The notes under the pieces were generated by a model that was not told the DNA's origin, did not search any database, and saw nothing but the letters and a program-made list of their open reading frames with translations. Shown in pieces: positions 1 to 8,713 of a DNA stretch of 64,000 bases. Position 1 is the first letter of the stretch. Each line of letters opens with the position of its first letter. The stretch covers positions 310,001-374,000 of the forward strand of contig NZ_CP071589.1 of the NCBI RefSeq assembly GCF_017357005.1. Direction: 5' to 3'. The translations under genes were made by a program, and so were the position numbers. Source of the stretch: Staphylococcus simiae (GTDB lineage: Bacteria; Bacillota; Bacilli; Staphylococcales; Staphylococcaceae).

Positions 1-505
1 TTACGTATTGTTGAATATAATACGCGTAAGCTTTGCGATAATTATCTTCATTACCACTTATATTAAATCCTTTATTGCTGATATAATTTAATTGTAAGTG
101 GAAGTTATCAAGCTGAAGTTGAATTAATTTCAGATCGTCAGCTATAGTACGTCTTGATACATGAACATACTCAGATAATTGTTTCGATGTAATAGGAGAG
201 CCCGATTCAAAAAGCTTTAACATAAGCTGTGTTATTCTTTCATCTTTTGACAAATGTATAGGACCAACGCTAGTGTGCTCTAACTCATGTTGTAAGTTAG
301 CATGCGTTGTCGAAACTTTAACACCATAAGCTTTATGACGCGTGACATCATAGTTAAGTGATTTAGAGTATTGCTCAATGAATTCTAAGTCATACTGTAT
401 TGTTCGTTTAGATACGCCGAAATGAGTTGCGAGGTAGCTTATAGTGACATAATTTTCTTCAGTGACTAATAAATGTAAAATTTCAAGTTGTCTTTGGCTT
501 AGCAA
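1..505 (-). CDS. PRD/BglG-type transcriptional regulator, 5' part (partial)
   Basis: About 168 codons are visible and the frame is still open at the left edge, so this is the N-terminal part of a larger protein. Two helix-turn-helix segments are readable: one around residues 20-40 (FGVSKRTIQYDLEFI) and one near residue 120 (VHVSRRTIADDLKLI). This double DNA-binding head is typical of BglG/MtlR-type activators of PTS sugar operons. The start is TTG at 505, because CCTCCT at 514-519 gives an AGGAGG on this strand eight bases upstream, and the nearby ATG runs into a stop after four codons. In S. aureus a PTS regulator sits in this position beside mepR, but the PRD and EII domains are outside the window, so the sugar cannot be named. 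Confidence 0.7.
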   Translation of the reverse strand, partial: MLSQRQLEILHLLVTEENYVTISYLATHFGVSKRTIQYDLEFIEQYSKSLNYDVTRHKAYGVKVSTTHANLQHELEHTSVGPIHLSKDERITQLMLKLFESGSPITSKQLSEYVHVSRRTIADDLKLIQLQLDNFHLQLNYISNKGFNISGNEDNYRKAYAYYIQQYV

Positions 506-650
506 TGTAGCATCCTCCTATAGTTAATTGTAAGCGATTTCTATGAATGATAGATATGCAATGTCTTTCATATTTTAATCCGAAAAATTTCACAGCAATA
601 GTTGTAGGTTATATTTTTTACGATATATCGAAAAAATATGTTAAAAAGTG

Positions 651-679
651 TTGACATATATTTTAACGAGGTTTATATT
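651..679 (+). promoter_or_regulatory. mepR promoter
   Basis: TTGACA at 651-656 and TATATT at 674-679 are separated by 17 bases, a near-consensus housekeeping promoter. The MepR-type palindrome starts three bases downstream, over the expected transcription start, so bound repressor would block initiation. Confidence 0.75.
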
Positions 680-681
680 TA

Positions 682-695
682 GTTAGACTTCTAAC
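682..695. promoter_or_regulatory. MepR-type operator upstream of mepR
   Basis: GTTAGA-CT-TCTAAC forms an inverted repeat just after the -10 box. The same arms recur upstream of mepA. GTTAG-type half sites are the known signature of MepR in S. aureus; assignment here is by similarity and position. Confidence 0.7.
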
Positions 696-714
696 GAAAG
701 AGGTGATAAATGCT

Positions 715-1134
715 ATGGAAATGACATATTCGTATTTATTTAGAATGTTGAGTCATGAAATGAAGCAGAAAGCTGATCAAAAGTTAGAGCAATTTGATAT
801 TACCAATGAGCAGGGCCATACGCTTGGATATTTATATGCGCACCAGCAAGATGGTTTAACTCAAAATGATATCGCTAGAGCATTGCAACGTAAAGGGCCG
901 ACAGTAAGTAATTTACTGAGGAATCTTGAGCGTAAAAAACTTATATATCGCTATGTTGATGCCAAAGACACGCGTAGCAAAAATATTGGATTAACGACTG
1001 CAGGAATCAAGTTAGTAGAAGCTTTCACATCTATCTTTGATGACATGGAAAAAACGATGGAAGCACAATTTACTGCTGAAGAAAATGAACAGATGAAGAA
1101 AAATTTAACTAAGATGTTATCAAGTTTACAATAA
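715..1134 (+). CDS. mepR: MarR-family repressor MepR
   Basis: A 139-residue winged-helix MarR protein, the usual MepR length. The recognition region lies around residues 45-90 (LTQNDIARALQRKGPTVSNLLRNLE). MepR represses its own gene and the adjacent MATE pump mepA and is released by cationic drugs; that function comes from the S. aureus family. ATG 715 is preferred over the upstream GTG at 703 because GAGGTGA (700-706) overlaps that GTG and is correctly spaced from 715. mepA and mepB follow in the same direction, and operator-like palindromes precede both mepR and mepA. Confidence 0.88.
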   Translation: MEMTYSYLFRMLSHEMKQKADQKLEQFDITNEQGHTLGYLYAHQQDGLTQNDIARALQRKGPTVSNLLRNLERKKLIYRYVDAKDTRSKNIGLTTAGIKLVEAFTSIFDDMEKTMEAQFTAEENEQMKKNLTKMLSSLQ

Positions 1135-1140
1135 TAGATT

Positions 1141-1164
1141 AAGTGACTGTTTGAACAGTCACTT
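1141..1164 (+). terminator. Hairpin between mepR and mepA
   Basis: AAGTGACTG and CAGTCACTT pair perfectly around a six-base loop right after mepR. No long T-run follows, so it may be a weak terminator or an attenuating stem that uncouples mepR from mepA. Confidence 0.45.
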
Positions 1165-1180
1165 TACTTAACGCTATATA

Positions 1181-1194
1181 GTTAGATATCTAAT
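1181..1194. promoter_or_regulatory. MepR-type operator upstream of mepA
   Basis: Contains the perfect 12-base palindrome TTAGATATCTAA (1182-1193) preceded by G, matching the arms of the mepR operator. A weaker related half-site pair (TTAG...CTAAC) follows at about 1197-1209. It indicates separate repression of mepA. Confidence 0.65.
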
Positions 1195-1242
1195 TATTAG
1201 TAAGCTAACAATTAAATTAACTATTTTAAGGGAGTATAGACA

Positions 1243-2598
1243 ATGAAAGACGAACAATTATATTATTTTGAAAAATCACCTGTATTTAAAGCAATGATGC
1301 ATTTCTCATTACCAATGATGATAGCGTCATTATTAAGTGTGATTTATGGGATTTTAAATATTTATTTTATTGGATTTTTAAATGATAGTCACATGATTTC
1401 AGCAATTTCTTTAACATTACCAATATTTGCATTATTAATGGGATTTGGTAACTTATTTGGCATAGGTGCTGGAACATATATTTCTCGTTTGTTAGGTGCT
1501 AAAGATTATAGTAAAAGTAAATTTGTAAGTAGCTTTTCAATTTATGGTGGTTTAATTCTGGGTATTATCATTATTATTGTGACATTACCTTTTAGTGATC
1601 AAATCGCTTCATTATTAGGTGCTAGAGGAGAAACATTAGCATTAACTAGTAATTATTTAAAAGTAATGTTTTTAAGTGCACCATTTGTTATTTTATTCTT
1701 TATTTTAGAACAATTTGCACGTTCAATTGGTGCACCAATCATTTCAATGATTGGTATGCTTGCTAGCGTTGGTTTAAATATTATTTTAGATCCAATCTTA
1801 ATTTTTGCTTTTCATTTAGATGTTGTAGGTGCTGCTTTAGGGACAGCAATTTCAAATGTTGTAGCAGCATTATTCTTCATTATTTATTTTATTAAAAATA
1901 GTGATGTTGTATCTGTAAATATTAAATTTGTTAAACCGAATAAAGAAATGTTAGTTGAAATTTTTAAAATTGGTATTCCAGCATTCTTGATGAGTATTCT
2001 AATGGGCTTCACTGGTTTAGTATTAAATTTATTCTTAGCTCATTATGGTAACTTTGCAGTTGCAAGTTATGGTATTTCGTTCAGATTAGTACAATTTCCT
2101 GAATTGATAGTTATGGGTCTTTGTGAAGGTGTAGTACCTTTAATTGCTTATAACTTCATGTCAGATAAAGGTCGTATGAAAGATGTAATTAAAGCTGTCA
2201 TTTCATCTATTGGTGTTATCTTTGTTATTTGTATGATTGCAGTATTTACAATTGGACATCATATCGTAGGTTTATTCACTGCTGATCAAGAAATTGTTGA
2301 TATGGCAACATTCATCTTAAAAGTGACAATGACATCATTATTACTTAATGGTATTGGTTTCTTATTTACTGGTATGTTACAAGCGACTGGTCAAGGTCGT
2401 GGTGCAACAATTATGGCTATCCTACAAGGCGTTGTCATTATACCTGTACTATTCATCATGAATACATTATTTGGATTAACAGGTGTCATTTGGTCATTAC
2501 TTATTGCAGAAACAATTTGTGCCTTAGCTTCAATGTTAATTGTTTACTTATTACGTGATCGTTTAACAGTTGATACTGCTGAATTAATCGAGGGATAA
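1243..2598 (+). CDS. mepA: MATE-family multidrug efflux pump MepA
   Basis: A 451-residue polytopic membrane protein, exactly the usual MepA size, with about 12 hydrophobic segments arranged as two MATE half-repeats. It exports dyes, biocides and fluoroquinolones by cation antiport in the MepA family. SD-like AAGGGAG lies about nine bases before the ATG. It is downstream of mepR and has its own operator-like palindrome. A strong terminator follows, so mepB is at least partly separately expressed. Confidence 0.9.
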   Translation: MKDEQLYYFEKSPVFKAMMHFSLPMMIASLLSVIYGILNIYFIGFLNDSHMISAISLTLPIFALLMGFGNLFGIGAGTYISRLLGAKDYSKSKFVSSFSIYGGLILGIIIIIVTLPFSDQIASLLGARGETLALTSNYLKVMFLSAPFVILFFILEQFARSIGAPIISMIGMLASVGLNIILDPILIFAFHLDVVGAALGTAISNVVAALFFIIYFIKNSDVVSVNIKFVKPNKEMLVEIFKIGIPAFLMSILMGFTGLVLNLFLAHYGNFAVASYGISFRLVQFPELIVMGLCEGVVPLIAYNFMSDKGRMKDVIKAVISSIGVIFVICMIAVFTIGHHIVGLFTADQEIVDMATFILKVTMTSLLLNGIGFLFTGMLQATGQGRGATIMAILQGVVIIPVLFIMNTLFGLTGVIWSLLIAETICALASMLIVYLLRDRLTVDTAELIEG

Positions 2599-2610
2599 AA
2601 ATATAAATTA

Positions 2611-2653
2611 AGCATTTCTAACTCAGGCACTGAGGAGGTAGAAATGCTTTTTT
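2611..2653 (+). terminator. Terminator after mepA
   Basis: AGCATTTCTA (2611-2620) pairs with TAGAAATGCT (2639-2648), followed by a run of T. Confidence 0.85.
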
Positions 2654-2739
2654 ATATGAAACGTGGGTCATTTCTTTGGTTTGATGATCAAATCTAGTAT
2701 GATTAAGCAGTTAAATACATAGCATAGGAGATGATAAAT

Positions 2740-3177
2740 TTGTATCACTCAATACGGCTTTTACAACAATTTTTAGAAACGGGTAAAGATTTAGATATCA
2801 CCAAAGAACGCTATAATCATGATTATGAAGCGGCAATATTTAATTATAATAACAACAGTTATCGTAGTAGAATGGCCAAGAAGACACCTACCAAAGAAGG
2901 GTACTTTGTGACGTGTTGGACGAAAGATGACAACAATCGTAATCGTCCATTTAGTATGAATGAGACGACGGATTATTTGGCTGTAGTTGTTGAAGATCAT
3001 GATTTAACAGGGGTCTTTATATTTCCTAGGCAATCATTAATAGACCGTAGCATTAGTACAACAGAAAAGAGACAAGGGAAAATGGCCTTTCGTGTTTATC
3101 CTAAATGGTGTCACAATTTAAATAACACAGCGTTGAAGACACAACAATGGCAAAGTGCATATTTTTATCAAATTTAA
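2740..3177 (+). CDS. mepB: MepB family protein
   Basis: A protein of about 145 residues in the third position of the mepRAB locus; MepB proteins have no well-established activity. The sequence is polar with no signal peptide or membrane segment. I chose TTG 2740 because AGGAG at 2726-2730 is nine bases upstream; the in-frame ATG at 2731 directly abuts that SD. It ends at a bidirectional terminator shared with convergent glpT. Confidence 0.75.
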   Translation: MYHSIRLLQQFLETGKDLDITKERYNHDYEAAIFNYNNNSYRSRMAKKTPTKEGYFVTCWTKDDNNRNRPFSMNETTDYLAVVVEDHDLTGVFIFPRQSLIDRSISTTEKRQGKMAFRVYPKWCHNLNNTALKTQQWQSAYFYQI

Positions 3178-3242
3178 AAGTCATATGACGTTCCATAGAC
3201 ACTTCGCTAATAATAAGTGTACAAAGGAGCCATATGACTTTT
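3176..3242. terminator. Bidirectional terminator between mepB and glpT
   Basis: AAAAGTCATATG (3176-3187) pairs with CATATGACTTTT (3231-3242), enclosing a smaller hairpin ACACTT/AAGTGT (3199-3220). A/T runs on both sides suit termination of both convergent genes. Confidence 0.75.
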
Positions 3243-3251
3243 GTTGTATTA

Positions 3252-4610
3252 TTAATGTTGTACGGTATCTTGACCTACTTTGTTCCAAGTTAGAATGAAA
3301 CTTAACATAGCAAGAATACTAATAACTGTTAATAAAATGAAACCAACGTTCCAACCGAAATGGTCAACGACAACACCTAGCACTGTATTGGCCATTGAAG
3401 CACCAAATAGGTAACCAAATAAGCCAGTTAATCCAGCGGCTGTTCCAGCAGCTTTTTTCGGTACATAGTCTAAAGCTTGTAAACCGATTAACATGACTGG
3501 TCCATAGATTAAGAAACCAATGGCAATAAGAGATAAATTATCTAACCAAGCGTGACCAGGAGGGTTTAGCCAATAAATTAAGACGAAAATGGTTACACCT
3601 AACATAAAGAAGAAACCTGCTGGACCACGACGTCCTTTGAATAATTTATCAGAAATATAGCCACATAATAATGTTCCAGGTATACCTGCCCACTCAAAAA
3701 GGAAATAAGACCAACCTGATGATTTTAAATCAAATTGTTTTTCTTCACTTAAATAGACTGGCGCCCAGTCAAGTACACCATAACGTACAAAGTAAACAAA
3801 GATATTGGCAAAAGCGATTGCCCAAACCCATTTATTGTTGAGTACGTATTTGAATAGAATTTCTTTCGTCGTTAATTCTGTTTCTAATGTCTCTTTGTTG
3901 CTAGTAGAAAAGTCATTTTTATAATATTCGATTGGAGGTAATCCTTGTGACTGAGGTGTATCTCTAATTAATAAGTAAGAAATAAATGCCACAATAAGGG
4001 CTAATAAAGCAGGATAAATAAATACACCTTCGAAACCTTTTAAATAACCGAAACTATACAAGCTAGTCATAGCAATACCCCAAGTCGCAATTGGGGCCAT
4101 TAAACCACCACCGACATTATGTGCCACATTCCATAAGGCAGTCTTACTACCACGTTCACTGACGCTAAACCAATGAACGAGCACACGTCCAGATGGTGGC
4201 CATCCCATTCCTTGGAACCAGCCATTTAAGAATAATAGTATGAACATAATTGTAATACTTGATGTAAAGAAAGGTACAAAACCTAATAATAAGTTAACAA
4301 TTGCAGTCAGTACCAAACCGAGTACTAAAAAGATACGAGCGTTACTCCTATCACTCACAGTTCCCATAAAAAATTTACTGAAACCATAAGCAATAGAAAC
4401 AGCTGATAAAGCAAGACCAAGTTCACCTTTAGAAAAACCTTGTTCTTGTAGTGCGGGCATAGCTAATGAAAAGTTCTTACGTAATAAATAGAAACCAGCA
4501 TAACCAATAAAGATTCCTAAAAAGACTTGGAGTCGTAAGCGTTTATAAGTAGCATCTACTTGATCATCTGGCAAAGGTTTAATATGCTTTGCCGGTTTAA
4601 GAAAATTCAT
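3252..4610 (-). CDS. glpT: Glycerol-3-phosphate transporter GlpT
   Basis: A 452-residue MFS organophosphate:phosphate antiporter, the same length as classical GlpT, with 12 hydrophobic helices. It imports glycerol-3-phosphate in exchange for phosphate and is the usual entry route for fosfomycin. The family signature region around YxGFYLLRKNFSLAMP is present near residue 40. Start ATG 4610 is chosen over the longer frame because GGAGG lies seven bases upstream; the extra 47 codons would run through the promoter. A promoter overlapped by a cre-like site lies at 4660-4688. Confidence 0.93.
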   Translation of the reverse strand: MNFLKPAKHIKPLPDDQVDATYKRLRLQVFLGIFIGYAGFYLLRKNFSLAMPALQEQGFSKGELGLALSAVSIAYGFSKFFMGTVSDRSNARIFLVLGLVLTAIVNLLLGFVPFFTSSITIMFILLFLNGWFQGMGWPPSGRVLVHWFSVSERGSKTALWNVAHNVGGGLMAPIATWGIAMTSLYSFGYLKGFEGVFIYPALLALIVAFISYLLIRDTPQSQGLPPIEYYKNDFSTSNKETLETELTTKEILFKYVLNNKWVWAIAFANIFVYFVRYGVLDWAPVYLSEEKQFDLKSSGWSYFLFEWAGIPGTLLCGYISDKLFKGRRGPAGFFFMLGVTIFVLIYWLNPPGHAWLDNLSLIAIGFLIYGPVMLIGLQALDYVPKKAAGTAAGLTGLFGYLFGASMANTVLGVVVDHFGWNVGFILLTVISILAMLSFILTWNKVGQDTVQH

Positions 4611-4659
4611 AACATCCTCCTTGTATGTATTTATATTCAAATTTTTATGCGATAAATCT

Positions 4660-4688
4660 ATAATATATAGCTGTGTAACCGTTGTCAA
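4660..4688 (-). promoter_or_regulatory. glpT promoter with overlapping cre-like site
   Basis: On the minus strand TTGACA (4688-4683), a 17-base spacer and TATTAT (4665-4660) make a strong SigA promoter. TGACAACGGTTACA (4687-4674) covers the -35 box and differs from the CcpA cre core by one base, suggesting carbon catabolite repression. Confidence 0.65.
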
Positions 4689-4877
4689 TGTGATTTTAGA
4701 CAGATTGTGTGACGGTTTTAGTAGGAAATGATGATGATTATATTTATACAATTAATTGTATGGTTGGAAAAGTGAAGTATAGAAATGCCTCTCTATAGTA
4801 AGAAGTGTGGTAAAAGAGGTAAAAGGTTGCTATTTTTATATACCTAGTATAATATGTATATCAAAAGGAGTGGTCAT

Positions 4878-5804
4878 ATGAATGTAGTTGGACACCATCA
4901 TATTTCGATGTATACGAAAGACGCGCAACAAAATAAAGATTTTTATACTAATGTGTTAGGTTTGAGACTCGTTGAAAAGTCAGTTAACCAAGATGACCCA
5001 TCGATGTACCATTTATTTTATGGTGATGAGGTTGGTACTGCTGGCACTATTTTAAGCTTTTTTGAAATACCTAATGCTGGACAAAAAAGACAAGGTACGG
5101 AATCCATTTATAGATTTGCATTATTAGTACCTAGTAACGAGGCACTTGATTATTTTGAAGCACGTTTAGAGCAACATCATGTCCATAGCGAACGACTAAT
5201 ATATTTAGGACAACAAGGTCTTACTTTTAAAGATAGTGATGATTTAGAAATTATATTGTTAGTGAATGATGATTATGAAATTCCACATGCTTGGCAAAAG
5301 AATCGTTATAGTGATGTGCCACAACAATACCAAATTTTAGGTATGGGTCCTGTAGAATTAAGAGTAAGAGATAGTAAAAGAACTATAGATTTCTTAGAAA
5401 ATGTGTTAAATTATCATCAACGTGATAACTTTGAAGAAACAGTATTAACTGTCGTAGACAATGGACTATATTCTGACTTTGTAGTGATTGAACAGGCTGG
5501 TGAACGTGTCAGACCAGGTCGTGGCTATATTCATCATATAGCTGTGAACACACCTAAAGATAGCGATTTAGATGCAATTTACAATGAAATACAACAGCAA
5601 CCACAAAATAATTCTGGCATTATTGATCGCTATTTCTTTAAATCATTGTATTTCAGACAAAATTCAATTATGTATGAATTTGCTACTGAACAACCTGGAT
5701 TTACAGTTGATACACCTGTAGAAGCATTAGGACAAAAGTTAAACTTACCAGATTTTCTAGAAGACCAACGCGTTGAAATTGAAAGTAACTTACATGAAAT
5801 TTAA
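4878..5804 (+). CDS. VOC/glyoxalase-family ring-cleaving dioxygenase
   Basis: A 308-residue protein with two vicinal-oxygen-chelate modules. Likely metal ligands are a His in the HHH at residues 6-8, a His near residue 219 (YIHHIAV) and a Glu near residue 268 (MYEFATE), the usual 2-His-1-Glu set. Relatives such as MhqO-type enzymes act on hydroquinone-like aromatics; the substrate here is not known. ATG 4878 follows AAGGAG at 4865-4870. It heads a tight three-gene operon with a flavin monooxygenase and an FMN reductase. Confidence 0.8.
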   Translation: MNVVGHHHISMYTKDAQQNKDFYTNVLGLRLVEKSVNQDDPSMYHLFYGDEVGTAGTILSFFEIPNAGQKRQGTESIYRFALLVPSNEALDYFEARLEQHHVHSERLIYLGQQGLTFKDSDDLEIILLVNDDYEIPHAWQKNRYSDVPQQYQILGMGPVELRVRDSKRTIDFLENVLNYHQRDNFEETVLTVVDNGLYSDFVVIEQAGERVRPGRGYIHHIAVNTPKDSDLDAIYNEIQQQPQNNSGIIDRYFFKSLYFRQNSIMYEFATEQPGFTVDTPVEALGQKLNLPDFLEDQRVEIESNLHEI

Positions 5805-5817
5805 AGGAGCATATTAA

Positions 5818-6879
5818 ATGGCAAAATTAGAAATGAATAAAAATACGCCGCTTGAATTTGGTTTATATTCTTTAGGGGATCATTTATTAAACCCTCATAA
5901 AGGTGAAAAAATTAGTTATGAACAACGTATTAATGAAATTATCGAAGCAAGTAAGTTAGCCGAAGATGCTGGTATTGATGTTTTTGCAGTTGGTGAAAGT
6001 CATCAAGAACACTTTACAACGCAAGCACATACAGTGGTATTAGGTGCAATTGCTCAAGCTACAAGTAAAATTAAAGTATCTAGTTCTTCTACAATCATTA
6101 GTGCGACTGACCCTGTTCGAGTATTTGAAGATTTCGCGACATTAGATTTAATTTCACATGGTAGAGCAGAAGTTGTTGCTGGTAGAGCTTCAAGAACAGG
6201 TATCTTTGAATTGTTTGGTTATGATTTAAAAGATTATGATGAACTATTCGAAGAAAAATTAAATTTATTATTAGAATTAAATAAAACAGATCGCATTACA
6301 TGGTCTGGAAAATATCGTCCTGATTTAAGAAATATGAAGATCTTCCCAAGACCAATAGATGACACTTTACCAATATGGCGTGCAGTAGGTGGACCACCAG
6401 CGAGTGCTATTAAAGCAGGTAAACAAGGTGTTCCAATGATGATTACTACACTTGGTGGTCCGGCAATGAATTTTAAAGGTTCTGTTGATGCTTATCGTCA
6501 AGCAGCTACAGAAGCGGGTTTTGATGCATCACCTGAATCATTACCTGTAAGCACAGCAAGTTTATTCTATACTGCTGAGACAACACAAGATGCCATGCGT
6601 GAATTTTACCCTCATTTAAATACAGGTATGTCATTTATTCGTGGTGTAGGTTATCCAAAACAACAATTTGCTAATTCACCAGATTATCGTGAAGCATTAA
6701 TGGTTGGTAGCCCTCAACAAATCATTGAAAAAATATTATATCAGCATGAATTGTATGGTCATCAAAGATTTATGGCACAATTAGATTTTGGTGGCGTGCC
6801 ATTTGATAAAGTGACGAAAAATATTGAATTGATAGGTAATGAAATTATTCCAGCTATCAAAAAACATTTAACTAAATAG
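5818..6879 (+). CDS. LLM-class flavin-dependent oxidoreductase
   Basis: A 353-residue bacterial-luciferase-like monooxygenase with the family features GESHQEHF near residue 60, ISATDPVRVFEDFATLD near 100 and a conserved SRAR-like stretch (GRASRTG). It uses reduced flavin, probably supplied by the FMN reductase encoded 12 bases downstream. The gene starts 13 bases after the dioxygenase with a clear AAAGGAG. The three together suggest an aromatic or electrophile detoxification set; the substrate is unknown. Confidence 0.85.
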   Translation: MAKLEMNKNTPLEFGLYSLGDHLLNPHKGEKISYEQRINEIIEASKLAEDAGIDVFAVGESHQEHFTTQAHTVVLGAIAQATSKIKVSSSSTIISATDPVRVFEDFATLDLISHGRAEVVAGRASRTGIFELFGYDLKDYDELFEEKLNLLLELNKTDRITWSGKYRPDLRNMKIFPRPIDDTLPIWRAVGGPPASAIKAGKQGVPMMITTLGGPAMNFKGSVDAYRQAATEAGFDASPESLPVSTASLFYTAETTQDAMREFYPHLNTGMSFIRGVGYPKQQFANSPDYREALMVGSPQQIIEKILYQHELYGHQRFMAQLDFGGVPFDKVTKNIELIGNEIIPAIKKHLTK

Positions 6880-6891
6880 GAGCGTCAAACT

Positions 6892-7458
6892 ATGAATATT
6901 GTTTTATTATCTGGTTCAACTGTAGGTTCTAAAACGAAAATTGCGATGGATTACTTGAAAAGTGATTTAGAAGTAATGAATGAAGGTCACAATATTGAAT
7001 TGTTAGATTTACGTGATCTTGAGTTAGAATTTAGTGAAGGAAAAAATTATTTGGATACAACAGGTGATGTTTACACATTAACAACAGCATTGATGCAAGC
7101 TGATGTCATCTTTATAGGATTTCCAATCTTCCAAGCATCTATTCCTGGTGCATTAAAAAATGTCTTTGATTTACTTCCAGTCAATGCATTTAGAGATAAA
7201 ATTGTAGGGATAGTAACGACAGCAGGTTCAAGTAAACACTATTTAATTCCAGAAATGCACTTGAAACCAATTTTAAGTTATATGAAAGCACATACGATGC
7301 AAACCTATGTCTTTATAGAAGAACGAGATTTTTCAAATCAACAGATCGTGAATGATGATATTATTTTCCGCTTGAATGAATTAGCACAATCAACGATGCG
7401 TACAGCCAAGATACAACAACGGTTAATTGAAGAAGAAAACGATCAATACGATTTCTAA
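6892..7458 (+). CDS. NADPH-dependent FMN reductase
   Basis: A 188-residue flavodoxin-fold protein. LSGSTVGSKT at the N-terminus is the FMN phosphate-binding loop, and GFPIFQASIPGALKNVFDLL near residue 85 is the conserved NADPH:FMN reductase motif. It most likely supplies FMNH2 to the preceding LLM monooxygenase. TAGGAG precedes the ATG. It is the last gene of the operon and ends at a bidirectional terminator. Confidence 0.87.
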   Translation: MNIVLLSGSTVGSKTKIAMDYLKSDLEVMNEGHNIELLDLRDLELEFSEGKNYLDTTGDVYTLTTALMQADVIFIGFPIFQASIPGALKNVFDLLPVNAFRDKIVGIVTTAGSSKHYLIPEMHLKPILSYMKAHTMQTYVFIEERDFSNQQIVNDDIIFRLNELAQSTMRTAKIQQRLIEEENDQYDF

Positions 7459-7469
7459 AAGATAAAAAT

Positions 7470-7510
7470 AAGACGTTCGGCACACTAAATAAGTGATAAC
7501 CGAACGTCTT
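7470..7510. terminator. Bidirectional terminator
   Basis: AAGACGTTCGG (7470-7480) pairs with CCGAACGTCTT (7500-7510), flanked by A-rich and T-rich runs, between the convergent FMN reductase and YeiH-type genes. Confidence 0.85.
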
Positions 7511-7544
7511 CTTATTTTAAGTAATATAATAGAAAGTTAAAAGC

Positions 7545-8540
7545 TTAACTATATAACCAATGTACAACGATAAAAGCTAACGTGGATAAACATATAGAAG
7601 TTATAACAATAGTGACTAATGGTTTTAAAGCACGATTTTTCAGATCTTTGAAGGCAACATTTAATCCTAAAGCAACCATTGCCATTAATAAACAAATTGT
7701 TGATATCGTGTTTAAAATATTAAGAATCGTTGGTGGTATCGTTATGTAAGTATTGACTAGAGCCATAATAACAAAACCAATTAAGAAGTATGGAATACTA
7801 ACACGACTTTTTTCAGTAGACTCACTAGATTTAAAGCGCATCACTAAGACGAGTACAATCGTTAATGGGATAAGCAAGAATACTCTACCTAATTTACCAA
7901 GCAAGGCAATTTTCAAGGCATCGCTACCACCAAATCCACCAGCTAATACAACATGTGCAATTTCATGAAGACTGACTCCAGACCACGCGCCATAAACATT
8001 TGTAGTCATTGAAAAGACAGCAAAGATAGCAGTATAGATGAGCGAAAAAATTGTGCCAATTAAAGCAATAATACCAATACTAATAGCAGTATCATTTTCT
8101 TTAGATTTGAAAATAGGGGCAACAGCAGCAATGGCTGCAGCACCACAAATACCAGTACCTACACCTAATAATAGCGCGATATTTTTATCACCGTTTAATA
8201 ATCTATTTACTAATAACATCATGCCAATACTAAAAATGACGACACCAACATCAATAGCGAGCAATTTACTACCTTGGCCAATGATATCGAATATATTGAG
8301 TTTTAAGCCATATAAGATAATAGCAAATCGTAATAAGTATTTAGATGAAAAGGTAATGCCAGAACGGTAAGCTTCTGGATATCCTTTGAAATGTCTGTAG
8401 AAGATAGCGATTAAGATGGCGATAGTTAAGGCGCCGACTTTATCCAATACAGGTAATTTTGCGACCAAAAAGCTAAATAGTGCCACAACAAAAGTTAATA
8501 GTAAACCGATGATGAAATTCTTATTCTTTGAAGATGTCAT
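7545..8540 (-). CDS. YeiH/UPF0324-family putative sulfate exporter
   Basis: A 331-residue integral membrane protein with about ten hydrophobic helices. It carries the GTGICGAAAIAA motif near residue 120 and the SLHEIAHVV motif near residue 190 that mark the PSE (YeiH) family. The 'sulfate exporter' label is a family name and physiological function is not settled. ATG 8540 is used because AAAGGAGG is well placed upstream; the track-length frame from 8564 includes that SD. Monocistronic by context. Confidence 0.82.
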   Translation of the reverse strand: MTSSKNKNFIIGLLLTFVVALFSFLVAKLPVLDKVGALTIAILIAIFYRHFKGYPEAYRSGITFSSKYLLRFAIILYGLKLNIFDIIGQGSKLLAIDVGVVIFSIGMMLLVNRLLNGDKNIALLLGVGTGICGAAAIAAVAPIFKSKENDTAISIGIIALIGTIFSLIYTAIFAVFSMTTNVYGAWSGVSLHEIAHVVLAGGFGGSDALKIALLGKLGRVFLLIPLTIVLVLVMRFKSSESTEKSRVSIPYFLIGFVIMALVNTYITIPPTILNILNTISTICLLMAMVALGLNVAFKDLKNRALKPLVTIVITSICLSTLAFIVVHWLYS

Positions 8541-8713
8541 TGTATTAGCCTCCTTTAACAGCATTTTAGCACTGTTAAAGCGTTCATTAAATACAATTTT
8601 GCAAATTAGACATAGTGAAGAAGCCTGATATTAAATTTAATTTAAACAGAAGAGCCTGATATGAAAAAATATCATACTTATAGTTAAGTTTTTGGCAGTA
8701 ACTGTTTTGCTAT

